From NCBI GenBank assembly GCA_014058405.1, contig CP047423.1, positions 2,836,501 through 2,900,500 on the forward strand: DNA of 64,000 nucleotides. The letters are read 5' to 3'. The notes below the pieces were generated by a model that saw only the letters and a program-made list of their open reading frames with translations, searched no databases and was not told the origin of the DNA. The translations under genes and the position numbers were made by a program. The stretch is from Candidatus Nitrospira kreftii (lineage in GTDB: Bacteria > Nitrospirota > Nitrospiria > Nitrospirales > Nitrospiraceae). Within the stretch, counting starts at the first letter, position 1, and every line of letters starts with the position of its first letter. Shown piece after piece: positions 42,726 to 52,550 of the stretch.

Positions 42726-43865
42726 TCATGATTTCTGGCGGTAGTACTCCATCTCGCCTGAAAATTGTCGGCTCAAGCAGAAATTCGCGACGGCTACGCA
42801 TTGAAGACCGAACGGCAGATAGCCCGCGTAGCCGAGCAACGGCATCTCGAACAGTTGGAACCGATGTACGAATGGAATCGCATACTCCCAATGAGCAAGA
42901 CTCTTCCAGTTCCACAGCTCCCAAAACAATCCACAGATCAGCGCAGCTAGTGCCGCGACCCATACTCCACGCCAATCGCCCTGCGCAAGCGGGGAAAGCA
43001 TTGTCGGTTGTCCAGCCAGTGATTCCAACGAGACGATCAGCAACAGGGGTCCAACCCAAACGAGTGGAAAGAGATAGTTGGGCCAGAGTCCGATGCCGAG
43101 GAGGCCGAGACCGGACAGTATCAGCAAGGACCAGCTTAGCCAGTTCCTGGCCAGGACGTGAATTGGTGTGAACCTCTCCAGACCCGCACTAACGGCAGGA
43201 TACGAAGTCAGTAACTCCGCCGTGCCGATGACGGCTGGGATCACCGTAGAAAACGGAATCGTGGCTCGAAGGACATACTCGATCGAGGACAATTCGCCGA
43301 CACCGACGTAATGCCAATTCTGCACAAAACGATTCAGGTACTCAAATAGCCACCAGAAGGCGGCGCTGAGAGGGAACAACGACAGAACGTAGCAGGGTCG
43401 ATGTAGCATCATACATCGGCCAGTCCGCGAAAATGTGCAGGCATTCACGATCACGATATAGCCGAGCCACAGCGGCGTGAACGTATGTTCCTGAACTGCA
43501 GCGAGCCAGGGGGCGCGAGTCCAGGCTGCCGCCCACCAGAGTCCTGTCCATCCAATTCCAAGCCACCCCCACCAGGGAAATGACCGTCTACTGTGCTGAG
43601 TGTCGAGTGCTGGGCGCTGAGAGAGAGGGAATGACCGGCGAAAGTTTGTGCTCGCTATCCGCAGGAGAATCGGTCCAACTACCAGAGCGACTATCAGCGC
43701 CAGAGCGATGAACACCGGCCAAGAGAAGGGGTCATGCTGCACATAACCAGTGCGAGGAGGAAATTCGAGATAGCGCCAAACCGGTTCACCGGCCAAGAGC
43801 ACGCCAAGGAGTGGAAGCCCAAGTACCAAAGCAAGCAAGACGGTGATGGCACCAGCTCGGCTCAT
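42726..43865 (-). CDS. Polytopic membrane protein of unknown function
   Basis: The 379-residue protein has about nine TM segments and is rich in Trp. No known transporter or enzyme motif stands out; WWLFEYLNRFVQNWHYVGVG and FWELWNWKSLAHWEYAIPFV are the most distinctive parts. A cytoplasmic loop near residues 75-95 is encoded by a degenerate CAGCACTC-type repeat (43592-43621). Its start is 11 nt after the stop of the DUF5069 gene, so the two may form an operon. Confidence 0.82.
   Translation of the reverse strand: MSRAGAITVLLALVLGLPLLGVLLAGEPVWRYLEFPPRTGYVQHDPFSWPVFIALALIVALVVGPILLRIASTNFRRSFPLSQRPALDTQHSRRSFPWWGWLGIGWTGLWWAAAWTRAPWLAAVQEHTFTPLWLGYIVIVNACTFSRTGRCMMLHRPCYVLSLFPLSAAFWWLFEYLNRFVQNWHYVGVGELSSIEYVLRATIPFSTVIPAVIGTAELLTSYPAVSAGLERFTPIHVLARNWLSWSLLILSGLGLLGIGLWPNYLFPLVWVGPLLLIVSLESLAGQPTMLSPLAQGDWRGVWVAALAALICGLFWELWNWKSLAHWEYAIPFVHRFQLFEMPLLGYAGYLPFGLQCVAVANFCLSRQFSGEMEYYRQKS
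43592..43621 (-). repeat. Degenerate CAGCACTC-type repeat within a coding region
   Basis: On the minus strand the 30 nt read as overlapping variants of CAGCACTC / ACACTCAGCAC. Such tracts are normally intergenic. Here one lies in frame in a membrane-protein loop. Confidence 0.5.
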
Positions 43866-43876
43866 GGCTCATGCTA

Positions 43877-44314
43877 CTACAGGCGCTCTTCGTCAAGCTC
43901 GATGACATCCACCCAGGTAGACACGGAGGGAAGACTCGATACCGGTACGCCACGCTTGGAGGCCACTTCTTGAAGCCGGCCTTGAAACCGCTGGCGTGCC
44001 GCCTCATCCTTCGGACCAGAGGCGAGAATATTTTTGCTCCACTCTACAATCTCTTCATCGGATGGCTTGCGGCCCTTGGCCTTCACCCAGGCAAGTAGTT
44101 CTTCATCCGTTCCACCGGCTAAAACCAGCTGTTCGAATGATGTCGGATCGATGCCGAGGAAATCGACGAGGTATTTGTCGAACCCCACCGTAACGTAGTT
44201 GTAGTCCTGAATCTGGCCAGCGTGGCGCAGACGGATCTTGTCGATAAAGCGTCCAAGGTGAGCCACTCCGCCGAGGAGGGCCTTGGGACTGCGGGGAAAA
44301 TTTTGCCGAGTCAT
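43877..44314 (-). CDS. DUF5069-like small soluble protein
   Basis: The 145-residue protein begins TRQNFPRSPKALLGGVAHLGRFIDK and continues with DYNYVTVGFDKYLVDFLGI, segments I associate with the uncharacterised DUF5069 family. It appears mostly helical with no signal peptide and no cofactor motif. Function is unknown. It is followed after 11 nt by the polytopic membrane protein gene. The divergent PilZ gene starts at 44462. Confidence 0.82.
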   Translation of the reverse strand: MTRQNFPRSPKALLGGVAHLGRFIDKIRLRHAGQIQDYNYVTVGFDKYLVDFLGIDPTSFEQLVLAGGTDEELLAWVKAKGRKPSDEEIVEWSKNILASGPKDEAARQRFQGRLQEVASKRGVPVSSLPSVSTWVDVIELDEERL

Positions 44315-44461
44315 CGGTCAGTCCTCCACTCTGCAAGTTTTAAGAACGATACAAAAATTGAACCGACCCCGTCTAGTAAGAATCAGGAAAAAAGAAGTTC
44401 CCCTCTCCTCTTTCAAGTTTTTTCACGCCTGGCCGATACAGGCATTAGCACGGAGGCAAGT

Positions 44462-44827
44462 ATGCGGCTACGGAGTAGCCCAAGAAAATATGTGCGGTAT
44501 TCCGCCAGCGCCCAGACCGACAACGGCGCAGGAGAAGGAACTTTGTTTGATCTTTCTGCAACCGGATGCCGAATGCAAAGCAACGCGGCCCTGACTCCCG
44601 GAAGCTATCTCGCCCTACATTTCGACGTACCCCAAACAGAGTCTCCGCTTGCCGTAGAAGTCTCAGTCGTGCGCTGGCACAAAGACAACCAGTTCGGCAT
44701 CGAGTTTCTTCGCTATGCAGAGGGAGTCCGTGAACAAGTCACCGATCTGGTCGAGGAGCGGGAAACTCTTGTTGTTTCCAACCAACCAGTTCAAGCGGAA
44801 CTGGCTCTCGACCCAGTCGCCGCATAA
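44462..44827 (+). CDS. PilZ-domain protein, probable cyclic-di-GMP receptor
   Basis: The 121-residue protein is a single PilZ domain. The N-terminal basic motif is SPRKYVRY (RxxxR, about residues 6-13) and the second motif is DLSATG (about 31-36), both of which contact c-di-GMP. VEVSVVRWHKDNQFGIEFLRY closes the barrel. ATG 44462 has CGGAGG 5 nt upstream; the frame continues further 5' but overlaps the divergent gene. Such stand-alone PilZ proteins control motility, polysaccharide export or similar. Confidence 0.9.
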   Translation: MRLRSSPRKYVRYSASAQTDNGAGEGTLFDLSATGCRMQSNAALTPGSYLALHFDVPQTESPLAVEVSVVRWHKDNQFGIEFLRYAEGVREQVTDLVEERETLVVSNQPVQAELALDPVAA

Positions 44828-45137
44828 ATAGAGCGTCTAGAAAAGATTCCCGCCTCTTGGTTCGCTCCCATTGCCCCTTATCCAGCCACAAATGCTTAGT
44901 TGATTCCTTCTTGGTGGTCATGTGGAGACCTCCCGGTGACTTCAGCCAAGCGCCCTGCCTTGCTCTGTCAACCGTGCAGATAGTCAGGTCGACCTTCAAT
45001 TCAAGGTGATGAAGACAAAGAGAAGGAGCAGAACGGATAGGAGGATTCTGAAGATCACGGCTCAGTATATTGGGTACTAAGGCTTATGTGTGGCCAGCGT
45101 CACTCCGAATGAACAAACGTCGTCATTAGAAGATATC
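44828..45137. other. Intergenic region of 310 bases, AT-richer
   Basis: No convincing gene is seen. An 86-codon frame on the minus strand overlaps the PilZ gene and lacks a ribosome site. The sequence becomes AT-richer than its surroundings toward 45000. No terminator or repeat is recognised. Confidence 0.45.
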
Positions 45138-45674
45138 TTAGCTGGTTGGTTCCTCAGGCAAGAGCGCTGTGGCAAGCATCAAGTTGTCACGACCAAAGCG
45201 CTCCAGCACAACGAATTTAAAATGGACTGGTGGTGTTTCGAACTTATCTGTGACCAGTTTGAAAGCATAGTCCTGAGGTACACCAACAGGCGACACCTTT
45301 GTATCAATAACAACTTTTCGGTCATAGAGACTCTTAACAAGCTGACCATGCGAATCTAATTGATGCAATGTTACACGTAGTATTATACCTGCGTCATCAG
45401 TAATGGATTCCACGACGTACGTTAGGAGAAAATTTTGCTTGGTTGCTGCTGTGGCCTTATTCTTATATGGGACAGAAAATTTTGCATTTTGCAGAAGGCC
45501 TGCGCGGACTATATTGACATCCGCCGTTTTAAGCAGCTTTGCTCCCCTCACTTGCTGCTCCTTAAGAAACTGCTTATCGAGCATGTCAACTTTTGTCGTT
45601 AGAACCCTAATTTGGTCTCTTAGTCCATCTTTGTCGTTAAGGGCGTTGTCCATAGCCTTAAGCTGGTCCCTCAA
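45138..45674 (-). CDS. Coiled-coil plus beta-domain protein of unknown function, perhaps the 3' part of a split gene
   Basis: The 178-residue frame starts with a coiled coil (about 1-45, DQLKAMDNALNDKDGLRDQIRVLTTKVDML). A beta-rich domain follows (about 50-178: VNIVRAGLLQNAKFSVPY, ILRVTLHQLDSHGQLVKSL). The only start is a TTG that overlaps the TGA of the preceding frame. That frame supplies a TM segment and the start of a matching coil, so one frameshifted gene is as likely as two coupled genes. No family recognised. Confidence 0.6.
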   Translation of the reverse strand: MRDQLKAMDNALNDKDGLRDQIRVLTTKVDMLDKQFLKEQQVRGAKLLKTADVNIVRAGLLQNAKFSVPYKNKATAATKQNFLLTYVVESITDDAGIILRVTLHQLDSHGQLVKSLYDRKVVIDTKVSPVGVPQDYAFKLVTDKFETPPVHFKFVVLERFGRDNLMLATALLPEEPTS

Positions 45675-45856
45675 CCCGCCTTTCCCGTAATGCTCTCTTC
45701 AAGATGTTCAATTCGGCTATCAAACTTGCTTACATACCAGATCACCGTTCCAAAGGCTGTCAAGATGACAACCCAGTTCACCAGAGTGCCTACCCACGGA
45801 TCTGAAGCGGTGTTTGCACCAGAGCTACTCTTCTTGTTCTGTCTATTCGTTGCCAT
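45671..45856 (-). CDS. Small protein with one TM helix and a coil start, perhaps the 5' part of a split gene
   Basis: The 61-residue frame has a polar Asn/Ser-rich N-terminus, one TM helix (about 24-44, TLVNWVVILTAFGTVIWYV) and a short coil start, SRIEHLEESITGKAG. It ends in a TGA that overlaps the next start as TTGA. The topology (N-in, coil in the periplasm) would fit the downstream beta domain as one anchored protein. Confidence 0.55.
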   Translation of the reverse strand: MATNRQNKKSSSGANTASDPWVGTLVNWVVILTAFGTVIWYVSKFDSRIEHLEESITGKAG

Positions 45857-46377
45857 GTAGTCCGTAGGTCTTAACCGGGCTATACGTGAAGTGTGTCGTG
45901 GATGAACTCATTACAGATTATACTGTTACCAAGTGGCTAGTACGCGTGTATTGTAAGAGTGTGTTGATTCGAGGCGCAAGCAGGACCAATCTCGAAACTC
46001 GTCCAGAGTGCGAGGCTCTGCCGAGTGAGTTCATACGAACGCCGAGTCACCAACGTGAACATTCTGACATTCAGTTCTACAACCGGCCTTGTCTTAGGGT
46101 GTCAGTTCGTTCTGTCTAACTGTAAATGGCTGGTGCGGGCGATCGTTTTTGAATACCCACTATGGATCACAATACAGCTATCCTGCACCATACGAAGCTA
46201 ATGCCCGTCGGATGGCCGTTGAGCACATCATGACAGAGGCGAAAACAGTGCCAGGCTACTTTTTGAAATCAAGAATTGGTAAGGATGCGATGAGCATTTG
46301 CCGCTCAAAACAATCTATCCACACGGTCGTAGGCACATTGAGGGTGTGAACGAGACGAGAACTCGGTTGGAGGTTTT
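45857..46377. other. Intergenic region of 521 bases without a supported gene
   Basis: Composition is unlike the neighbours (lower G+C, many short frames). Two frames of 77 and 66 codons on the plus strand lack ribosome sites and family resemblance. No tRNA, terminator, IS end or repeat was recognised. It could be a decayed gene. Confidence 0.45.
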
Positions 46378-47811
46378 TCAATGCCCGCTCTTCGCCGACT
46401 TGCCAGCCTGCAGATACTGATTGATCCCTGCCGCCATCTTGCGACCTTCGGCAATGGCCCAGACGATGAGCGAGGCGCCGCGCTTGGTATCGCCGCCGGC
46501 AAAGACGCCGTCAAGGTTGGTCATGAAGTGCTGGTCGACCGTCACGGCACCGCGTGCGTCATATTTCACGCCCAGGTCATCGAGCAGACCGTTCTTGACC
46601 GGACCGGTAAACCCCATGGCGAGCAGAACTAGATCGGCATTCATCTCAAAGTCGGTTGCAGGAACAGGTTCGAATTTCCCATTCTCAAACTTCACGCGAT
46701 GCCCATGGAGTTTGGTGACATGGCCATTGTGACCGGAGAACTTGGTCGTCGACACACTCCATTGCCGATCACAGCCTTCCTCATGAGCGTGGGAAGTACG
46801 CAGCTGCATCGGCCAGAGCGGCCAGGGAGTGGAGCCAGCCCGCTGCGGGGGTGGTTCCGGCAACAATTCAAATTGATGCGCCTCGACACAGCCTTGACGG
46901 TGCGCGGTGCCAAGGCAGTCGGATCCGGTATCGCCACCTCCGATGATGACCACCCGCTTCCCCTTTGCGGTGATCGCCTCGTCGGTCACTGGAATACCGG
47001 CGGTGCGCTTGTTTTGTTGAGTCAGATATTCCATGGCGAGATGCACACCCTTGAGCTCACGCCCAGGGATCGGTAGCTCACGCGCCTGTTCGGCACCAAG
47101 CGTCAACCCCACCGCATCGAACTGTTTCCTCAGTTGCTCGCCGGTCACATCTTTCCCGACCGTCACCCCGGGTTGGAACTTTACCCCTTCGACCTTCATT
47201 TGTTCCAAGCGGCGGTCGATGACCCATTTCTCCATTTTGAAGTCGGGAATGCCGTAGCGGAGGAGGCCGCCGATCCGATCGGATTTTTCGAAGAGCGTCA
47301 CGTCATGCCCGGCACGAGCCAACTGTTGCGCAGCGGCAAGCCCGGCCGGACCGGAGCCGACGATCGCGACTGTCTTCCCGGTCTTGATGACCGGCAAGAT
47401 CGGGGTCACGAGTCCATCGTTGAACCCGCGATCGACGATGTTCCATTCAAGGATCCGGATGGAGACCGGATCTTCATTGATACCAAGCACACAGGCCCCT
47501 TCGCAGGGTGCCGGACAGAGCCGCCCTGTGAACTCGGGAAAGTTATTCGTCGTATGCAGCGCTTTGAGGGCATCTTTCCAGCGACCGCGGTACACAAGAT
47601 CGTTCCACTCTGGGATGAGATTGACCACGGGACAACCTGTGCTGCCTTGGCAAAACGGTACGCCACAATCCATACAACGCGCACCCTGGATCTTGAGCTT
47701 CTCCTCCGAGATGGGCTCATACATTTCCTTCCAATCAAGCACACGCAACTCGATCGGCTTGCGCTTCGGCCCCTCGCGGGCGTATTTCAGAAAACCTTTC
47801 GGGTCACCCAT
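46378..47811 (-). CDS. gltD: Glutamate synthase small (beta) subunit
   Basis: The 477-residue FAD-dependent subunit passes electrons from NAD(P)H to GltB. The N-terminal Fe-S region has CMDCGVPFC and GCPVVNLIP, then LCPAPCEGACVLGI. The FAD site is VAIVGSGPAGLAAA (about 148-161) and the pyridine-nucleotide site is VVIIGGGDTGSDCLGTA near residue 290. The C-terminus contains GVFAGGDTKRGASLIVWAI. Its ATG overlaps the gltB stop (TAATG), so translation is coupled. Confidence 0.97.
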   Translation of the reverse strand: MGDPKGFLKYAREGPKRKPIELRVLDWKEMYEPISEEKLKIQGARCMDCGVPFCQGSTGCPVVNLIPEWNDLVYRGRWKDALKALHTTNNFPEFTGRLCPAPCEGACVLGINEDPVSIRILEWNIVDRGFNDGLVTPILPVIKTGKTVAIVGSGPAGLAAAQQLARAGHDVTLFEKSDRIGGLLRYGIPDFKMEKWVIDRRLEQMKVEGVKFQPGVTVGKDVTGEQLRKQFDAVGLTLGAEQARELPIPGRELKGVHLAMEYLTQQNKRTAGIPVTDEAITAKGKRVVIIGGGDTGSDCLGTAHRQGCVEAHQFELLPEPPPQRAGSTPWPLWPMQLRTSHAHEEGCDRQWSVSTTKFSGHNGHVTKLHGHRVKFENGKFEPVPATDFEMNADLVLLAMGFTGPVKNGLLDDLGVKYDARGAVTVDQHFMTNLDGVFAGGDTKRGASLIVWAIAEGRKMAAGINQYLQAGKSAKSGH

Positions 47812-50800
47812 TAGTGCACCGCACTCGCTTTGCGTTTCCGTTCTTCCAAAACTCGCTTGTAATCGACCGGCATCACCTTCACAAATTTTGGCACGGTAGC
47901 CTCAAAGGTGTCGAGAACCTGCTTTGCCTTCCGACTGCCGGTATACATGAAGTGCTTCGTGATCAGATCATGGAGAAGCTGCTTATCGTCCTTGGTGACG
48001 ACCGTTTCCAATTCCACCATGCCGGTATTGCAGCGGCTTTCGAACTTGCCCAGATCGTCGAGCACGAATGCCACGCCGCCGGACATGCCTGCCGCGAAGT
48101 TACGACCTGTTCTACCGAGTACCACGACCACGCCACCTGTCATGTATTCACACCCGTGGTCACCCGTCCCTTCTACTACGGTCTGTGCCCCACTGTTCCG
48201 AACCGCAAAACGCTCACCCGCGCGGCCATAGAAATACGCTTCGCCCTGCGTCGCGCCGTAGAGCGACGTATTGCCGATCAAAATGGTTTCCGCCGGATCA
48301 TAGAGCGCATCCTTCGGAGGATACACAATGATCTTGCCACCGGAGAGCCCCTTGCCGATATAGTCGTTTGATTCCCCTTCCAACGTCAGCGTGATGCCTC
48401 GTGCGAGGAACGCGCCAAAGGATTGCCCAGCCGATCCGTTGAACTTGATCGAGATCGTATCTTCCGAAAGCCCTTCGAGACCGTACTTTTTGGCAATCTT
48501 GCTCGACAAGACCGTGCCCGTCGTCCGATTCACGTTGCGGATCGGTAACTCGATGGTCACCTTTTCGCCCTTCTCTATCGCCGGGCGACATCGTTCCACC
48601 AGTTCATTATCCAAGATGTGGGCAAGACCATGGTCCTGCTTCTGCACGCAATACCGTGGCACGTTCGGCTCGACGTCGGGCATGACCAGAAGCGGCGAAA
48701 GATCCAACCCCTTGGCCTTCCAGTGATCCACCGCCTTGGTGATTTTGAGCATATCGACGCGACCGACCATTTCGCTGATCGTCTTGAACCCGAGCTTCGC
48801 CATGAGTTGCCGGACTTCTTCGGCGACGAAGAACAGGTAGTTGACGATGTGTTCCGGCTTGCCGTTGAATTTCTTTCGGAGCTCGGGATCTTGCGTCGCG
48901 ATACCGACCGGACAGGTATTGAGATGGCACTTCCGCATCATGATGCAACCCTCGACGATGAGTGGCGCCGTCGCAAATCCGTACTCCTCTGCGCCAAGCA
49001 ATGTGGCGATCACCACGTCACGGCCCGTCTTCATCTGCCCATCCGTTTCAACACGAATACGCCCGCGCAGATCATTCAGCACCAAGGTTTGGTGCGTTTC
49101 CGCCAACCCCAACTCCCAGGGGATACCGGCGTACTTGATGGATGACAAGGGAGATGCTCCGGTGCCGCCTGAGTCCCCACTGATCAGCACCTTGTCCGCA
49201 TGTGCTTTAGCAACACCGGCCGCGACCGTCCCGACACCGACTTCCGCCACAAGCTTAACCGAGATACCGGCTTCCGGATTCGAGTTCTTCAGATCGAAGA
49301 TCAACTGGGCCAGGTCTTCGATAGAATAGATGTCATGATGCGGCGGAGGCGAAATCAGCTGTACGCCCGGTGTCGCGTAACGGAATCTCGCAATGTTCTC
49401 GTCGACTTTATGCCCCGGCAACTGCCCTCCCTCGCCCGGTTTCGCGCCCTGCGCCATCTTGATCTGCAATTCGCGGGCATTGACGAGATAGTGCGCGGTC
49501 ACACCAAATCGGGCCGACGCGACTTGCTTGATATAGCTGTTCTTCGAGTCGCCATTCGGCATCAGCTTGAAGCGCTCAGGATCTTCCCCGCCCTCACCGG
49601 TGTTGCTCTTGCCGCCGAGTCGATTCATGGCGATCGCAAGCGTCTCATGCGCTTCTTTGCTGATTGATCCGAACGACATCGCGCCCGTATTGAAACGCTT
49701 GACGATTTCTTTAGCCGACTCCACCTCCTCGATCGGAACCGGCTGAGACCCGAACTTGAAATCGAGCAAGCCGCGCAGGTTCGATCGTCGTTGACTCTCA
49801 TCGTTGACGAGTTGGGCAAATTCCGCGTAGGTCTTCGCGTCGTTCGTACGGCTGGCATGTTGCAGCTTATAGATCGTGTCCGGGTTCCAATTGTGATGTT
49901 CACCCTGAATACGGTAATGAACCTCACCACCGAAGTCCAGTTGGCGAATCGCAGCCGGTTCGTAGGCCATGCGATGCCGGCGCAAGGTTTCCTCGCCGAT
50001 CTCGCGAATTCCAACCCCTTCGACCCGCGACGCCGTCCCGGTAAAATATCGATCGATGAGCTCATGATTCAATCCGATGGCTTCGAAAATTTGCGCCCCA
50101 CAATAGGATTGCACGGTCGAGATACCCATCTTTGAAAAGATCTTAAGCAGGCCCTTGTTGATGGACTTAATAAACTTGCTTTCTGCTGTCTGCGCGTCGA
50201 GTCCTTCAGGAAGATACTCATCCCGCTCCATATCGACAAGCGTTTCGAAGACAAGGTAGGGATTGATCGTCCCGGCACCGTAGCCGATCAAGCAGGCAAA
50301 CTGGTGGACATCACGCGGTTCCCCTGTTTCGAGGATCAATCCAACTTCCGTCCTCGTGCATTCCCGCACCAGATGATGATGCACGGCCGAGATGCCGAGA
50401 AGGCTCGGAATCGGCGCCCAATCCTCCCCTACTCCGCGATCACTGAGAATTAAAAACTTGTACCCTTCCTTAATCGCAAGCGACGCCTCTTGGCACAGCC
50501 CATCGACTGCAGCCCCGAGGCCGTCGGCGCCTTCAGCCACACGGAACAGCATACGCAAGGTCTTGCTCTTGAAGTGCGGATCGGAAATCCCACGAATTTT
50601 TTGAAGATCCGCGTTGGTCAAAATCGGTTGTTGTACCTTGATTCGGCGGCACGATTCCGGCGACTCGTCCATCAGATTGGGTTTCGGCCCAATGTTCGTA
50701 ACAAGCGACATCACGAGCTGCTCACGAATCGGATCGATCGGCGGATTCGTGACCTGGGCAAACAACTGTTTAAAGTACTTAAACAAAAGTTGGGGTCGAT

Positions 50801-52328
50801 CGGACAACACCGCCAACGGTGTATCCGTACCCATCGAGGAAGTGGGCTCCTCACCATTGACGATCATCGGCGTGACCACCATCTTGAGCTCTTCCACCGT
50901 GTAGCCGAAAGCCTGTTGGCGCTGCCTGATGGTCGGATGATCCGGTTGCGGCACGTTCAAGGGTTCCGGCAGTTCATCGAGCGAGACTCCGTATTGCGTC
51001 ACCCAGCTGCGATACGGTTTCCGCTTGGTAATACCAGCCTTGATCTCTTCATCGTCAATGATCCGGCCTTGGACAGTGTCCACCAGAAACATCCGTCCCG
51101 GCATGAGCCGGCCCTTCATCCTGATCTCCTTGGCTGGAACCGGTAGCACCCCAGCTTCAGACGCCAGCACGACCGTCTCATCTGTCATCACCTGATAGCG
51201 GCAAGGACGGAGTCCGTTACGATCCAAGGTCGCCCCAATCATCTTGCCGTCGGTAAAACAGACGGCGGCTGGGCCATCCCACGGCTCCATCATCGCCGCG
51301 TGATACTGGTAAAAGCCTCGACGATCCAAATCCATCTGCGAATTCGCCACCCAGGGTTCAGGAATCAACATCATCATGGCGTGCGGCAGTGACCGGCCAC
51401 CAAGAAGAAGAAACTCGAGGGTATTGTCCAAGCAGGCCGAGTCGCTTTGATCCTCGGTCACGATCGGGAACAATTTCTCCATATCCGTGCCGAACAGATC
51501 GGAATGCAGGCGGCCCTGACGAGCCTTCATCCAGTTGACGTTCCCCTTCAGGGTATTGATCTCTCCGTTGTGACAGACATACCGATAGGGATGGGCCAAC
51601 GGCCAGGTCGGAAAGGTATTCGTGCTGAAGCGGGAATGCACCAGCGCCAGCGCGCTCATCATTCGTTCATCGGTAAGATCCTGGTAGTAGGCCGCCATTT
51701 GATGCGGTAAGAGCAGGCCTTTATAGACGATCGTGTGGGCCGATAAACTGGATACATAAAAATGTTCGCGTCCCTGAATCGCCGACTCGATAACGGCTTT
51801 TTCTACCCGCTTTCGGATCACATACAGTTTTCGTTCAAACTGAGCCTCGTTGAGCGCGTCCCGCGCGATGAAAATTTGCCGCATGAACGGCTCGGTCTTT
51901 CGCGCTTGCGCGCCGATGCTGTCGCTCTTGACCGGCACATCGCGCCACCCCAACAGCCGTAGCGTCTCCTCGCTGATAGTGTCGGCAAACAACTTTTCGC
52001 ACAGGCGTCGCGACTCCGCATTCGGCGGCAGGAACAACTGCCCGACTCCATACTCGCCAACCTCCGGCAATGACACACCGACATCCCCCGCCACCCGCTT
52101 CAAAAAAGTGTGCGGCACCTGTAAAAGAATCCCGGCTCCATCTCCCGTACAGGGATCGGAGCCCTGCGCCCCGCGATGAGTCAGGTTCTCCAATACTTGA
52201 AGTCCTTGACGGACAATATCATGGGACTTCTTTCCTTTAATATTGACGACAAAACCGACCCCGCACGAATCTTTCTCGTGTCGTGGATCATAGAGACCTT
52301 GCTGACTGGGGAAACCGGGAATATTCAT
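47811..52328 (-). CDS. gltB: Glutamate synthase large (alpha) subunit
   Basis: The 1505-residue enzyme makes two glutamates from glutamine and 2-oxoglutarate. A short propeptide (about 20 residues) precedes the catalytic Cys in KDSCGVGFV of the class II amidotransferase domain. The central and FMN-binding synthase domains follow. The 3Fe-4S cysteines are in [17 protein letters not shown] near residue 1150, and the C-terminal beta-helix (GXGXG repeats) ends the protein. It is the first gene of the gltBD operon; a candidate promoter and small palindromes lie upstream. Confidence 0.98.
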   Translation of the reverse strand: MNIPGFPSQQGLYDPRHEKDSCGVGFVVNIKGKKSHDIVRQGLQVLENLTHRGAQGSDPCTGDGAGILLQVPHTFLKRVAGDVGVSLPEVGEYGVGQLFLPPNAESRRLCEKLFADTISEETLRLLGWRDVPVKSDSIGAQARKTEPFMRQIFIARDALNEAQFERKLYVIRKRVEKAVIESAIQGREHFYVSSLSAHTIVYKGLLLPHQMAAYYQDLTDERMMSALALVHSRFSTNTFPTWPLAHPYRYVCHNGEINTLKGNVNWMKARQGRLHSDLFGTDMEKLFPIVTEDQSDSACLDNTLEFLLLGGRSLPHAMMMLIPEPWVANSQMDLDRRGFYQYHAAMMEPWDGPAAVCFTDGKMIGATLDRNGLRPCRYQVMTDETVVLASEAGVLPVPAKEIRMKGRLMPGRMFLVDTVQGRIIDDEEIKAGITKRKPYRSWVTQYGVSLDELPEPLNVPQPDHPTIRQRQQAFGYTVEELKMVVTPMIVNGEEPTSSMGTDTPLAVLSDRPQLLFKYFKQLFAQVTNPPIDPIREQLVMSLVTNIGPKPNLMDESPESCRRIKVQQPILTNADLQKIRGISDPHFKSKTLRMLFRVAEGADGLGAAVDGLCQEASLAIKEGYKFLILSDRGVGEDWAPIPSLLGISAVHHHLVRECTRTEVGLILETGEPRDVHQFACLIGYGAGTINPYLVFETLVDMERDEYLPEGLDAQTAESKFIKSINKGLLKIFSKMGISTVQSYCGAQIFEAIGLNHELIDRYFTGTASRVEGVGIREIGEETLRRHRMAYEPAAIRQLDFGGEVHYRIQGEHHNWNPDTIYKLQHASRTNDAKTYAEFAQLVNDESQRRSNLRGLLDFKFGSQPVPIEEVESAKEIVKRFNTGAMSFGSISKEAHETLAIAMNRLGGKSNTGEGGEDPERFKLMPNGDSKNSYIKQVASARFGVTAHYLVNARELQIKMAQGAKPGEGGQLPGHKVDENIARFRYATPGVQLISPPPHHDIYSIEDLAQLIFDLKNSNPEAGISVKLVAEVGVGTVAAGVAKAHADKVLISGDSGGTGASPLSSIKYAGIPWELGLAETHQTLVLNDLRGRIRVETDGQMKTGRDVVIATLLGAEEYGFATAPLIVEGCIMMRKCHLNTCPVGIATQDPELRKKFNGKPEHIVNYLFFVAEEVRQLMAKLGFKTISEMVGRVDMLKITKAVDHWKAKGLDLSPLLVMPDVEPNVPRYCVQKQDHGLAHILDNELVERCRPAIEKGEKVTIELPIRNVNRTTGTVLSSKIAKKYGLEGLSEDTISIKFNGSAGQSFGAFLARGITLTLEGESNDYIGKGLSGGKIIVYPPKDALYDPAETILIGNTSLYGATQGEAYFYGRAGERFAVRNSGAQTVVEGTGDHGCEYMTGGVVVVLGRTGRNFAAGMSGGVAFVLDDLGKFESRCNTGMVELETVVTKDDKQLLHDLITKHFMYTGSRKAKQVLDTFEATVPKFVKVMPVDYKRVLEERKRKASAVH

Positions 52329-52394
52329 CTGCCTATCTCATTAGAATATTGAGACTTACCCTACTCGGATGGAGTTAAGCGCGAGCAAGAAGCC

Positions 52395-52412
52395 TGGGGC
52401 GAATTAACCCCA
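52395..52412. repeat. Short palindrome in the gltB leader
   Basis: TGGGG (52395-52399) and CCCCA (52408-52412) are inverted arms around an 8-nt AT-rich spacer, in the region between gltB and its candidate promoter. Confidence 0.3.
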
Positions 52413-52451
52413 TAGTCTGCAGGCTGGTCCTCAGCCGATTACCACGCTCGG

Positions 52452-52481
52452 AACTTACTGGAAGGGTTATTCCTCTGTCAA
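52452..52481 (-). promoter_or_regulatory. Candidate gltB promoter with an overlapping palindrome
   Basis: Minus-strand TTGACA (52481-52476) is followed after 18 nt by TAAGTT (52457-52452), a weak -10. The perfect inverted repeat TGTCA-AGG-TGACA (52476-52488) overlaps the -35 and could be an operator. Confidence 0.35.
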
Positions 52482-52513
52482 GGTGACAATGGGCCTATAC
52501 CCCTTTCATTTGC

Positions 52514-52543
52514 TTGACTTTATTTCCCCGGCTGCCATACCAT
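52514..52543 (+). promoter_or_regulatory. Candidate promoter of the polyprenyl synthase gene
   Basis: TTGACT (52514-52519) and TACCAT (52538-52543) are 18 nt apart. The ATG at 52551 is 7 nt beyond the -10, so transcription would start at or next to the start codon. Confidence 0.5.
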
Positions 52544-52550
52544 CCGCCGC

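Noticed and set aside
44739..44999. 86-codon minus-strand frame overlapping the PilZ gene
   Set aside because: It shares 89 nt with the PilZ coding sequence on the other strand and lacks a start signal.
45886..46349. Two frames of 77 and 66 codons in the gap before gltD
   Set aside because: No ribosome sites, one starts with TTG, and composition is not coding-like. A remnant gene cannot be excluded.
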